Source: Lachnoclostridium sp. Marseille-P6806
Lineage (GTDB): Bacteria; Bacillota; Clostridia; Lachnospirales; Lachnospiraceae
DNA length: 64,000 nucleotides
Direction of reading: 5' to 3'
NCBI RefSeq assembly: GCF_900625025.1
Contig: NZ_LR130586.1
Coordinates: 1-64,000 of the forward strand
In this document: one piece after another, positions 47,335 to 54,298 of the stretch
Numbering within the stretch: the first letter of the stretch is position 1
Layout of the letters: each line of letters begins with the position of its first letter
Position numbers and translations under genes: made by a program
Notes under the pieces: generated by a model
The model's input: only the letters and a program-made list of their open reading frames with translations
Told to the model about the DNA's origin: nothing
Database searches by the model: none

Positions 47335-48623
47335 TGCTTGACATCAGATTTGTGAGAGAAAACCCGGAGGCGGTAAAGGAAAATATCCGGAAGAAATTTC
47401 AGGATGAAAAGCTGCCTCTGGTTGACGAGGTCATTGCAAAGGATGCAGAGGCCCGCGCCGCGCAGGTGGAGGCAGATAAGATCCGCGCGGAGAGGAATGC
47501 GCTCTCGAAGCAGATCGGTGTGCTCATGAAAGAGGGGCGCCGTGAAGAGGCGGAGCAGAAGAAAGCGCAGGTCGCGGCGAATGCAAAGCGTCTGAGCAAG
47601 CTGGATCAGATACAGGAAGAGGCCGCTGCGGTGGTGAAGAACGATATGATGATCATCCCGCAGATCATTTCGCCGGAGGTTCCGCTTGGCCGGGATGACA
47701 GTGAGAATGTCGAGCTTCAGAAGTTCGGCGAACCGGTGGTTCCGGAGTATGAGATTCCGTATCACACGCAGATCATGGAGCGTTTTGATGGAATTGATCT
47801 CGATGCGGCGGGCCGTGTTGCCGGCAACGGGTTCTACTATTTGAAAGGCGATATTGCAAGGCTCCATTCGGCGGTGCTGTCTTATGCCCGCGATTTTATG
47901 ATAGGGAAAGGCTTTACCTACTGCCTGCCGCCGTTCATGATCCGCCGCGCAGTGGTGGAGGGCGTTATGAGCTTTGCCGAGATGGACGCCATGATGTATA
48001 AGATCGAGGGCGAGGATCTGTACCTGATCGGAACCTCTGAGCATTCGATGATCGGCAGCTTTATTGATCAGATTGTTCCGGAGGCGAAGCTCCCGCAGAC
48101 GCTGACCAGCTATTCCCCCTGCTTCCGTAAGGAAAAGGGTGCGCATGGCATCGAGGAGAGGGGCGTATACCGCATTCATCAGTTTGAAAAGCAGGAAATG
48201 ATCGTCGTCTGCCGTCCGGAGGAGTCCTCGGAGTGGTATGAAAAACTGTGGCAGTATACGGTCGAGCTGTTCCGCTCCATGGATATTCCGGTCAGACAGC
48301 TGGCCTGCTGCTCGGGGGATCTTGCGGATCTCAAGGTGATCTCCTGTGATGTGGAGGCGTGGAGCCCCCGTCAGAAGAAGTATTTCGAGGTCGGGAGCTG
48401 CTCCAATCTGGGAGACGCACAGGCAAGACGTCTGCGCATCCGTGTGCAGGGGGCAGACGGGCAGAAATATCTGGCGCATACGCTGAACAATACGGTGGTG
48501 GCATCCCCGAGAATGCTGATCGCTCTGCTGGAAAATAATTTACAGGCGGACGGTTCGGTTTTGATTCCGAAAGCGCTGCAGCCCTATATGGGCGGGCAGA
48601 CGGTACTTACGCCAAAGCACTGA
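47334..48623 (+). CDS. serS: Seryl-tRNA synthetase
   Basis: Charges tRNA-Ser. It starts MLDIRFVRENPEAVKENIRKK, the standard SerRS N terminus. The antiparallel coiled-coil arm is at about residues 28-100. Class II motif 2 (PCFRKEKGAHG...RGVYRIHQFEK) is near residue 263, and motif 3 (LNNTVVASPRMLIALLENN) near 385. The length is 429 aa. It is coupled to the DUF4446 gene by a 1-bp overlap, and no T-box leader is seen. Confidence 0.96.
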   Translation: MLDIRFVRENPEAVKENIRKKFQDEKLPLVDEVIAKDAEARAAQVEADKIRAERNALSKQIGVLMKEGRREEAEQKKAQVAANAKRLSKLDQIQEEAAAVVKNDMMIIPQIISPEVPLGRDDSENVELQKFGEPVVPEYEIPYHTQIMERFDGIDLDAAGRVAGNGFYYLKGDIARLHSAVLSYARDFMIGKGFTYCLPPFMIRRAVVEGVMSFAEMDAMMYKIEGEDLYLIGTSEHSMIGSFIDQIVPEAKLPQTLTSYSPCFRKEKGAHGIEERGVYRIHQFEKQEMIVVCRPEESSEWYEKLWQYTVELFRSMDIPVRQLACCSGDLADLKVISCDVEAWSPRQKKYFEVGSCSNLGDAQARRLRIRVQGADGQKYLAHTLNNTVVASPRMLIALLENNLQADGSVLIPKALQPYMGGQTVLTPKH

Positions 48624-48731
48624 TGCCGGGCGCAAGAAAGAGCAGAGGCGGCGTCAGGACTGACAAGGGCGAATTTGCTATCCGTCAGGCACCTTGCCGG
48701 ATATGAAGCACAGTGATTTAGTGAGGTTCTT

Positions 48732-49628
48732 TTGAATAAGTTTTTCAGAGCCATCGGATTTTCGGAACCGATGTCAGCCGCAGGACTGCAGATCCTGATC
48801 AATCAGGTTCTGATCACACCGGAATATCGCGCATATACGACAAATGGTGAAGACACGCTGCTTGCAGAGTTCCGAATGAGCTGCGGGCCGGATTTTGGTG
48901 TGTCGGTTGTCGGAGAATTTGATGCAGAGGATCAGTTCCGCTATGAGTACTGCTATCCCTACGCGATCAGTTCGGAAATCAGCACGTCGCAGAAGATTAC
49001 CATCGAACCCAGAATCCGTGAGGAAATGTATGCCGGAGTCTGCGACGATCTCAAGGTAGGGGTCACACTGATTTTTCATCTGCAGAATCTCATCGACTGC
49101 GCGAAGCTGGCGGGGGAGGGCAACGCGGATGTGAGAGATCTTGACGGGAACTCCGTCATGCTGACGGCGCTTTCCTCAGAGGGAACGATCATGCTGCCGG
49201 TGATGAAGACCGTGCAGGATGTTCAGGTTTCTAGGCGCCGCAGCGAAAAGCGAACGAATCTCCTTCGGCAGGCCATGGATGGGGACGACGGCGCCATGCA
49301 GAATCTGACCATGCAGGATATGGACATGTATGCCGCGATCTCGCACCAGATTCAGACGAACGACGTGTATTCTCTGGTGGATTCATATTTCATGCCCTAC
49401 GGTGTGGAATGTGATATGTACTCGGTGATGGGGGACATCAGGGAGTGTGAGATCGTCAGAAATAAGATGACGGATGAGGAGCTGTGGCGCCTTGTCGTGG
49501 ACTGTAACGGGCTGCGCTTTGCCCTGATGATTCATACGCAGGATCTGTATGGGGAACCGGAGGTGGGCCGGCGCTTCAAGGGCGTTGTTTGGATGCAGGG
49601 GACGGTGCAGTTCGGGACGGAGCTGTAA
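48732..49628 (+). CDS. DUF3881 family protein
   Basis: Uncharacterised cytoplasmic Firmicute protein, usually 285-300 aa, found near serS in Lachnospiraceae. Here it is 298 aa, from a TTG start (MNKFFRAIGFSEPMSAAGLQ) with GTGAGG upstream. Conserved-looking segments are YEYCYPYAISSEIST near residue 73, VMLTALSSEGTIMLPVMKT near 140, and GRRFKGVVWMQGTVQF at the end. There is no membrane segment. It marks the right edge of the conserved origin region; broken mobile genes start directly after it. Confidence 0.82.
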   Translation: MNKFFRAIGFSEPMSAAGLQILINQVLITPEYRAYTTNGEDTLLAEFRMSCGPDFGVSVVGEFDAEDQFRYEYCYPYAISSEISTSQKITIEPRIREEMYAGVCDDLKVGVTLIFHLQNLIDCAKLAGEGNADVRDLDGNSVMLTALSSEGTIMLPVMKTVQDVQVSRRRSEKRTNLLRQAMDGDDGAMQNLTMQDMDMYAAISHQIQTNDVYSLVDSYFMPYGVECDMYSVMGDIRECEIVRNKMTDEELWRLVVDCNGLRFALMIHTQDLYGEPEVGRRFKGVVWMQGTVQFGTEL

Positions 49629-49756
49629 ACGTGGAATTCACAGATTTTAGTAGACTTGTCCGAATTTCCGCATAATGCGTCATCCTCCGGATGCTGTTCC
49701 AGAGAAATCCCTCAATTTGATGCAACGCCTGTGAAAACATAGCCCGCCGGTTGGAT

Positions 49757-49933
49757 TTACTTTCTGATCCTGTCGGCGATCGTGCCTGCAACAAAGCTCT
49801 CCGACTTCACTTGGCAGTCGTAGCCGCAGGCTTTGATCCAGCCGACCAGCTCCGGGATCAGCTCTTTTGTTTTACCGTTCGTACTGTTGCCTGCATCCAC
49901 ATGACTGCGATCACGGAAACTATTTTCGTGCGA
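49757..49933 (-). pseudogene. Gene remnant of unknown identity (58 codons, no start)
   Basis: A protein-like frame on the minus strand reads DAGNSTNGKTKELIPELV, then WIKACGYDCQVKSESFVA, and ends with ADRIRK before TAA. It has no ATG and is stopped upstream. The composition looks like a real C-terminal domain, but I cannot name the family. It lies in the mobile-element debris between the DUF3881 gene and the TetR operon. Confidence 0.35.
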
Positions 49934-49950
49934 TCAAAGTATGGAAAATA

Positions 49951-50397
49951 TCATGCCTGCTGGAAACGTTCCAGAATATGATGTTCGGAAGCTGATACCC
50001 GTGCTTCATGAATTGCTGCGACATTTCCCGCGTCCACCTCGTTAAAGGCGGCGAGGGATGCCGCACCGATGGCAGTGATCGGGGCGGTGATGTCCTTGGA
50101 GAGGGTTTCCCCGACACCGGAGATTTTACCGCCCACTTCCTGCAGCTTGCTCCCGGTCTGCTTCAGAGCAGCAGCGATGGAGGAGTCTGTGTTCTTTGCT
50201 TCCTTCTCCAGGTTCTTCAGTCCCTGCTTCTGAGCAAGCAGCGTAGTGTTGGTCGGATCGAGCTTTAAGAGCTTATTCACATCCTTCAGCTGGGTCTGGG
50301 CGTTTCAGATTTCCTTATTGACGCCGGACAGTGCTTTCGAGAGGCCGGTCGTATCACCGCCGATCTCAACAGTCATACCGCGAATTCTATCAGCCAT
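49951..50397 (-). pseudogene. Phage tail tape-measure protein, N-terminal remnant
   Basis: From the ATG at 50397 the frame reads MADRIRGMTVEIGGDTTGLS and LSGVNKEI, then meets TGA (50305-50307). The same frame continues NAQTQLKDVNKLLKLDPTNT and ALKQTGSKLQEVGGKISGVG, the usual start of tail tape-measure proteins. After AAFNEVDAG the family similarity ends, and the frame closes at 49951. Full proteins are many hundreds of residues long, so this is a nonsense-mutated, truncated remnant of a prophage tail module. Confidence 0.75.
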
Positions 50398-50436
50398 ATG
50401 GTTCCTCCTTCCAGACATAGGCCATTTCATTTGAAA

Positions 50437-50496
50437 ATTGCTTTAAGATTTCTTTAAGCAATCATTTGTGATATACTGACCTCAAAAATATTGAGG
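50437..50496 (+). promoter_or_regulatory. Promoter and operators of the RelB/RelE-type module
   Basis: TTTCTT (50449-50454) and TATACT (50472-50477) are 17 bp apart. An inverted repeat ATTGCTTTAAG/CTTTAAGCAAT (10 of 11 matching) spans 50437-50462 over the -35. A perfect CCTCAA/TTGAGG repeat spans 50480-50496 at the transcript start. Both suit autoregulation by a RelB-type antitoxin. Confidence 0.6.
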
Positions 50497-50507
50497 AGGT
50501 GCTTTTC

Positions 50508-50825
50508 ATGGCAAGAACCATATCCAAAACAGCGAACGTGTACACACGTGTTGATCCCGCGACAAAGGAGCAGGCTGAGATAATCCTTGGTCAGCTGGGA
50601 ATCCCGATGTCTAATGCAATTGGTATGTTCTTAAAGCAGGTTGTCATTCAGCGGGGCATGCCGTTTGAAATGAGACTGCCTGCCGCAAAGCCGGTCTCCA
50701 TCGGCGAACTAACGAAGGAACAGTTCGATGCGGAAATGCAGCTGGGTATGGATGATATTGCAGCAGGCCGCATCATTTCCGCAGACGATGTGGAAACCGA
50801 AATGAGGAGACGGTACAGCGAATGA
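50508..50825 (+). CDS. RelB/DinJ-family antitoxin
   Basis: Ribbon-helix-helix antitoxin expected to repress its own operon and neutralise a RelE/YafQ-type RNase. MARTISKTANVYTRVDPAT forms the beta strand, and KEQAEIILGQLGIPMSNAIGMFLKQVV the two helices (residues 20-48). The C-terminal toxin-binding part follows (LTKEQFDAEMQLGMDDIAAG). It has 105 aa. GAGGAGGT stands 7 bp before the ATG at 50508. The stop overlaps the toxin ATG by 4 bp. Confidence 0.88.
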   Translation: MARTISKTANVYTRVDPATKEQAEIILGQLGIPMSNAIGMFLKQVVIQRGMPFEMRLPAAKPVSIGELTKEQFDAEMQLGMDDIAAGRIISADDVETEMRRRYSE

Positions 50826-51043
50826 AGATTGTCTATACGTTTCGGGCGCTTGATTCCATGCCAGAGAGAAATCCTTTGTATAAAGAGGAGCCCTGGCACA
50901 GCAGAGGTGTCCGTTTTCTGCCCATCAATAACTATCTGATTTTCTATACCGTGGATCACTCTGCTGATATGGTTTCTATTGCACGTATTATGTACGGCGG
51001 TAGAGACATCCGGCATCAGCTGAACGAAACTACTGGGTGGTAA
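50822..51043 (+). CDS. RelE/ParE-type toxin, internally shortened
   Basis: Translation-coupled partner of the antitoxin. The first six residues MKIVYT match the usual first strand, and SMPERNPLYKEEPWHSRGVR through NYLIFYTVDHSADMVSIARI and MYGGRDI match the C-terminal half of Lachnospiraceae RelE/ParE toxins. What is missing is the helical hairpin, about 30-35 residues, normally between them: the protein has 73 aa against about 100. The frame is kept, so it reads as an in-frame deletion. It is probably inactive as a nuclease, but the antitoxin-binding part may remain. Confidence 0.75.
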   Translation: MKIVYTFRALDSMPERNPLYKEEPWHSRGVRFLPINNYLIFYTVDHSADMVSIARIMYGGRDIRHQLNETTGW

Positions 51044-51048
51044 CATGA

Positions 51049-51076
51049 AAGTCCCTGTCTGCAAAGGCAGGGGCTT
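51049..51076. terminator. Hairpin after the toxin gene
   Basis: AAGTCCCTGTC and GGCAGGGGCTT pair with one mismatch and a G-U wobble around a six-base loop, 6 bp past the toxin stop. The T-tract is poor on both strands, so termination is tentative. Confidence 0.4.
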
Positions 51077-51082
51077 ATGTGT

Positions 51083-51187
51083 TCAGAACCGGTCCATCAT
51101 TTCCTGTGTCGCGACTTCCGGGTAGTCATAGTCGCCGTTGCTCATTTCCGTATACATGTCATTGACCGTGCCGATCGTCAGAAGATT
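51083..51187 (-). pseudogene. C-terminal remnant of a phage tail-assembly-like protein
   Basis: On the minus strand LLTIGTVNDMYTEMSNGDYD continues with EVATQEMMDRF before the stop at 51083. This acidic ending, placed just upstream of a tape-measure remnant on the same strand, is the pattern I remember for small tail-assembly proteins. The identity is tentative; the upstream part is missing. Confidence 0.4.
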
Positions 51188-51365
51188 TGCAGATCGTTCA
51201 GATCCCGGTAGATATCCCGGTGAAACTGGTTCCGGTAGAACCTCGGATTTGTCCCGGTCTTGACCTTGACGAGGCCGCTTGGCATCGGGGATACCGTAAG
51301 GGAATGCAGGAGCGGGAAATGCTGACCGAAGTACAAGAACATTTGCTGAGGAGTCGGAAGCCAGT

Positions 51366-51624
51366 ATGAATATCCAGATTTTCGGAACAAAGAAATCCAA
51401 TGATACGCGTAAGGCGGATCGGTGATGCAGGCCGTGGGCGGTCTGGAAGCCATGATCGACCCGGACTGTAAGGATAAGGACCTGCTTGCTCTGATCAGGT
51501 ATATTGCTGCTGAAGATAAGGCACAAAAAATGCTGGAAAATCAGGCTGTCCTGAAGCAGCCCATCGTCCGAAACGGCAGGCAACCGTTGGCTATATGCCC
51601 GAGGTATGGAAGACATGGCAGTGA
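51366..51624 (+). pseudogene. ArsC/Spx-family thiol reductase-like pseudogene
   Basis: MNIQIFGTKKSNDTRKADR (51366-51422) is the start of an ArsC-family protein and is stopped by TGA. From about 51425 in another frame, AVGGLEAMIDPDCKDKDLLA and LENQAVLKQPIVRNGR are its C-terminal half. A further shift gives GYMPEVWKTWQ, the usual end, before TGA at 51622. About 30 central residues are missing and at least two frame changes are present, so it cannot make a functional protein. The family's active Cys is replaced by Ser (KKSNDT). Confidence 0.75.
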
Positions 51625-51660
51625 ATACGGAACAAAAAGACTACACGGCGGAATACATAG

Positions 51661-51690
51661 TAAGGGCTGTCCTTCGGGACAGCTCTTTTC
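51661..51690 (+). terminator. Intrinsic terminator with TTCG loop
   Basis: AGGGCTGTCC, loop TTCG, GGACAGCTCT, then TTTC (51663-51690). The stem is compact and stable. It lies about 37 bp past the end of the ArsC-like pseudogene and may be its original terminator. Confidence 0.8.
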
Positions 51691-51729
51691 AATTCATCAT
51701 AATCATCAATTCCGTGGATCTTGACTGCA

Positions 51730-52090
51730 CCCGGAAATTCAGAAACTTTTGGGGATCGACCTGGGCGATCGGGCGCATGAACGACAAGCTCTGCATGGAG
51801 CATGGACTTGTCCATCGTCGAAAATCCAAAACCCAGCCGCGGGCACTATGGCACATGGCTCGGCGAAGAAAAGCAGCCCTCCTATCAGGAACGGCTTCGC
51901 CGAATCATCGACGCGGTGCTGGAAGAAAAGCCAAAAGACTTTTCCGACTTTCTGAAAAAGCTGGAGGAGTCCAGCGTAGAGGTCAATACCGAGCGGAAGA
52001 ACCTGCGGCTGAAACTTCCGGGACAGGATCGTTATACACGCTGCAATATCCTGAAAGGCGACTACACCGAACAGGCGATCCGGGCGGGAA
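51730..52090 (+). pseudogene. Relaxase (mobilisation nuclease) internal fragment
   Basis: The frame reading AIGRMNDKLCMEHGL shifts by one base at about 51812 to SIVENPKPSRGHYGTWLGEE, and continues through RRIIDAVLEEKPKDFSDFLK and LPGQDRYTRCNILKGDYTEQ. This is the middle of relaxases of Firmicute conjugative or mobilisable elements. The N-terminal Tyr/His catalytic part and the C terminus are absent. It indicates a lost ICE or mobilisable element. Confidence 0.7.
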
Positions 52091-52130
52091 ATTTTGCGGG
52101 GACAGGCCATGCGGCCGCCTCGCAAAATTC

Positions 52131-52150
52131 GCAAACTTGTACAAGTTTGC
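52131..52150. other. Perfect 20-bp palindrome
   Basis: GCAAACTTGT is followed directly by its reverse complement ACAAGTTTGC, with no spacer. It lies at the end of the relaxase debris, 86 bp before the TetR promoter. It could be an operator or an element-end relic. Confidence 0.6.
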
Positions 52151-52170
52151 ATTGCTTGCCACTAAGTAAT

Positions 52171-52226
52171 GCGGATTAAATTTTATAAATTTTGTTACTA
52201 TAAATTTTGTTATCCGCGGTTTTTTA
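52171..52226 (+). terminator. Possible terminator containing a 14-bp tandem repeat
   Basis: GCGGAT (52171) and ATCCGC (52212) can pair and are followed by GGTTTTTTA. The loop holds TATAAATTTTGTTA twice (52184-52197 and 52199-52212), one base apart. It may end leftover upstream transcription; the stem is short, so it is uncertain. Confidence 0.45.
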
Positions 52227-52235
52227 TGAGGAACC

Positions 52236-52289
52236 TTGACAACATACATGGGAGATGCTATTATACCAGCGGTATATACCTGTAGTATA
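52236..52289 (+). promoter_or_regulatory. TetR operon promoter with two overlapping palindromes
   Basis: TTGACA (52236-52241), a 17-bp spacer and TATTAT (52259-52264). Overlapping the -10 and start point are TATACC-AGC-GGTATA (52262-52276) and TATACC-TGTA-GTATA (52275-52289). They share four bases and are probably binding sites for the TetR protein encoded 17 bp downstream. Confidence 0.75.
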
Positions 52290-52305
52290 TTTCTGGAGGG
52301 CAAAG

Positions 52306-52920
52306 ATGGAACGAACAGACACCCAGATGAAGATTCTTGAAATCGGGAAGAGGGAATTTTTAGAGAAAGGCTTCAAGGATGCATCCTTAAATCAGATTGT
52401 TGCGGAAGCAGGATTCACAAAAGGTGCCTTTTACGGATATTATGCGGACAAAGCAGCCCTTTTTGAAGATCTCGTAGGAGAGGCCGCAGATGGTCTGCTT
52501 ACGCAGTTTCGGGCGGCACAGGATGCGCATTTTGAACTGATTCCGGACGACAAAACAAAGGACAGCCTTAAGCTCTCCACACAGTATCTGCACGTCTTTG
52601 TGGAGTATATCTACGAGCACTTTGATGAATTCAAATTGATTTTCTGCCGAGCAGAAGGAACCCGCTATGCAAACTTTCTGGAGGAACTGGTGGATCTGGA
52701 AGTCAAAAGATCCGAAGAATATTACAGGCTCCTTAGAAAGAAGGGGAAACTTTCCGGAAAAATGAGCAGGCAGCTTCACCACATGATTACAAGCGCCTAC
52801 TTTACAGCGGTATGTGAAACCATCGTTCATGATATGCCGAAAAAAGAAGCCGTGCAATATATTGAAGAACTTGCGAAGTTTTTTAACGCGGGATGGGAAG
52901 GGCTGCTCCGTCTGGAATAA
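52306..52920 (+). CDS. TetR/AcrR-family regulator of the transporter operon
   Basis: Probable autorepressor. The N-terminal HTH is at residues 8-55, with REFLEKGFKDASLNQIVAEA, FTKGAFYGYYADKAALF being the recognition-helix region. The C-terminal ligand domain is typical in size for the 204-aa length. Start at 52306 after CTGGAGGG. It heads a run of plus-strand genes with tiny gaps after mptS, so it should control import of whatever the ECF and ABC proteins carry. Confidence 0.9.
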   Translation: MERTDTQMKILEIGKREFLEKGFKDASLNQIVAEAGFTKGAFYGYYADKAALFEDLVGEAADGLLTQFRAAQDAHFELIPDDKTKDSLKLSTQYLHVFVEYIYEHFDEFKLIFCRAEGTRYANFLEELVDLEVKRSEEYYRLLRKKGKLSGKMSRQLHHMITSAYFTAVCETIVHDMPKKEAVQYIEELAKFFNAGWEGLLRLE

Positions 52921-52993
52921 CACATCCTAATATTTTTTATTTTTGAGTTAGCAATATCTAACATAAAAAAATCATTAATGGAGGGCTTATTTT

Positions 52994-53596
52994 ATGAACA
53001 AAGCAAATGTGAATAAACTGGAAACAAGGGACTTTATTTCCGTCGGTATTTTTTCGCTGATCTATGCCGTAGTGGCTTTTGTTGTCGGCGGTATTGCGCA
53101 GATGACGCCTGTTACATTCCCTTTTATGCCGATGATCGTAGCGCTGTTTACGGGAACAGTATTCATGCTGTATGTGGCCAGGATTCCTAAAAAGGGTGCT
53201 CTTACGATTCTGGGCGTCATTGCCGCCATCCTGCTTTTCGTGACCGGAATGTTCTGGATGATGTCCGTATTCTTTCTGATTTTCGGTATTATCGCGGATT
53301 TCATCTGTGCTTCCGGAGATTTCAGATCCTTCAGGAAGAATCTGACAGCATACTGCGTCATGGCACTTGCGCCGATGGGCGCATACATTCCGATGGCAGT
53401 TATGCCAGAGCAATTTGATGCATTCATGAAGAACAAGGGAGACTTTGCTTCCTTTGAAGGGGTAATCCATTCGATTGGCGGGACATGGTGGATTCTTCCG
53501 GCTATGGTCATCGGAACGGTCGTCTGCGCCATCATCGGCGGACTCATCGGAAGAAAGCTTTTGAAAAAGCACTTTGAAAAAGCAGGGATTGTATAA
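52994..53596 (+). CDS. MptD/Trep_Strep-family putative ECF transporter S component
   Basis: Integral membrane substrate-binding subunit. It has about five to six hydrophobic segments over 200 aa. Polar-hydrophobic motifs TRDFISVGIFSLIYAVVAF near residue 12 and SIGGTWWILPAMVIGTVVC near 157 match the Trep_Strep group of S components, whose substrates are unproven. GGAGGG lies 13 bp before the ATG. It is immediately followed by ecfT (0 bp) and a double EcfA, so the set forms a dedicated ECF importer. Confidence 0.85.
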   Translation: MNKANVNKLETRDFISVGIFSLIYAVVAFVVGGIAQMTPVTFPFMPMIVALFTGTVFMLYVARIPKKGALTILGVIAAILLFVTGMFWMMSVFFLIFGIIADFICASGDFRSFRKNLTAYCVMALAPMGAYIPMAVMPEQFDAFMKNKGDFASFEGVIHSIGGTWWILPAMVIGTVVCAIIGGLIGRKLLKKHFEKAGIV

Positions 53597-54295
53597 ATGA
53601 AACTTGATCCGAGAACAAAGCTTTTCATTCTTGCAATAACCAGTGTTTCCATTTTCCTGAACAGAAGCATAACGGTTGAGTGCATATTTGCCGGAACCGG
53701 GCTTTTGCTGCTGGCCTTATCTGGCCATCTAAAAAAGACGATAAAATATACGGTTTTTTTCCTTGCCCTCCTTTTGATACAGCTATATGTTGTGCCTTTG
53801 TTTCCCGTGACTGTCGGAGGGATTGTCTATATGTTTGCGGTATATATCCGTAAGCTCCTGCCATGCTTTATGCTGGGAAGCTTTCTGATTGCGACAACCA
53901 GCGTGAGCAAATTTCTGGCGGCTATCACAAAGATGCGTTTGCCCAAGGGGCTTACCATAGCTCTTGCCGTCACGCTTCGCTATTTTCCTACGATGGGAGA
54001 GGAGTGGTCATCCATCCGGGATGCGATGGCACTTAGAGGTATATCGGCATCTCCTGTCGGATTACTTATGCACCCTGTGCAGACGATGGAGCATGTTTAT
54101 GTCCCCATGCTTGTATCGGCATCTAAAATTTCTGATGAAATAACGCAGGCGGCAATCACAAGAGGCATCGAGCATGCAAATGAGAGAACCTGTATGGAAA
54201 ATGTGGCGTTCTCCGTCTGGGATCTGCTTGTGATCCTGCTTTATATCGCGCTTGTCGCAGGGATGATCTACGCCAATAGGAAGGGGGTGTTTTGA
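53597..54295 (+). CDS. ecfT: ECF transporter T component
   Basis: Membrane scaffold joining the S component to the ATPases. It starts MKLDPRTKLFILAITSVSIF, the CbiQ/EcfT signature start. The coupling-helix motifs appear as AVTLRYFPTMGEEWSSIRDAM near residue 128 (with RDAM ~ Ala-Arg-Gly-like) and AAITRGIEHANERT near 185, matching the two ARG-type motifs contacting EcfA. Several hydrophobic helices and 232 aa fit the family. The start abuts the mptS stop. Confidence 0.9.
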   Translation: MKLDPRTKLFILAITSVSIFLNRSITVECIFAGTGLLLLALSGHLKKTIKYTVFFLALLLIQLYVVPLFPVTVGGIVYMFAVYIRKLLPCFMLGSFLIATTSVSKFLAAITKMRLPKGLTIALAVTLRYFPTMGEEWSSIRDAMALRGISASPVGLLMHPVQTMEHVYVPMLVSASKISDEITQAAITRGIEHANERTCMENVAFSVWDLLVILLYIALVAGMIYANRKGVF

Positions 54296-54298
54296 TTT

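Noticed and set aside
51187-51369. A 60-codon plus-strand frame (ending LTEVQEHLLRSRKPV) before the ArsC-like pseudogene
   Set aside because: The composition is protein-like, but it has no ribosome site and overlaps the tail remnant; I cannot support a gene.
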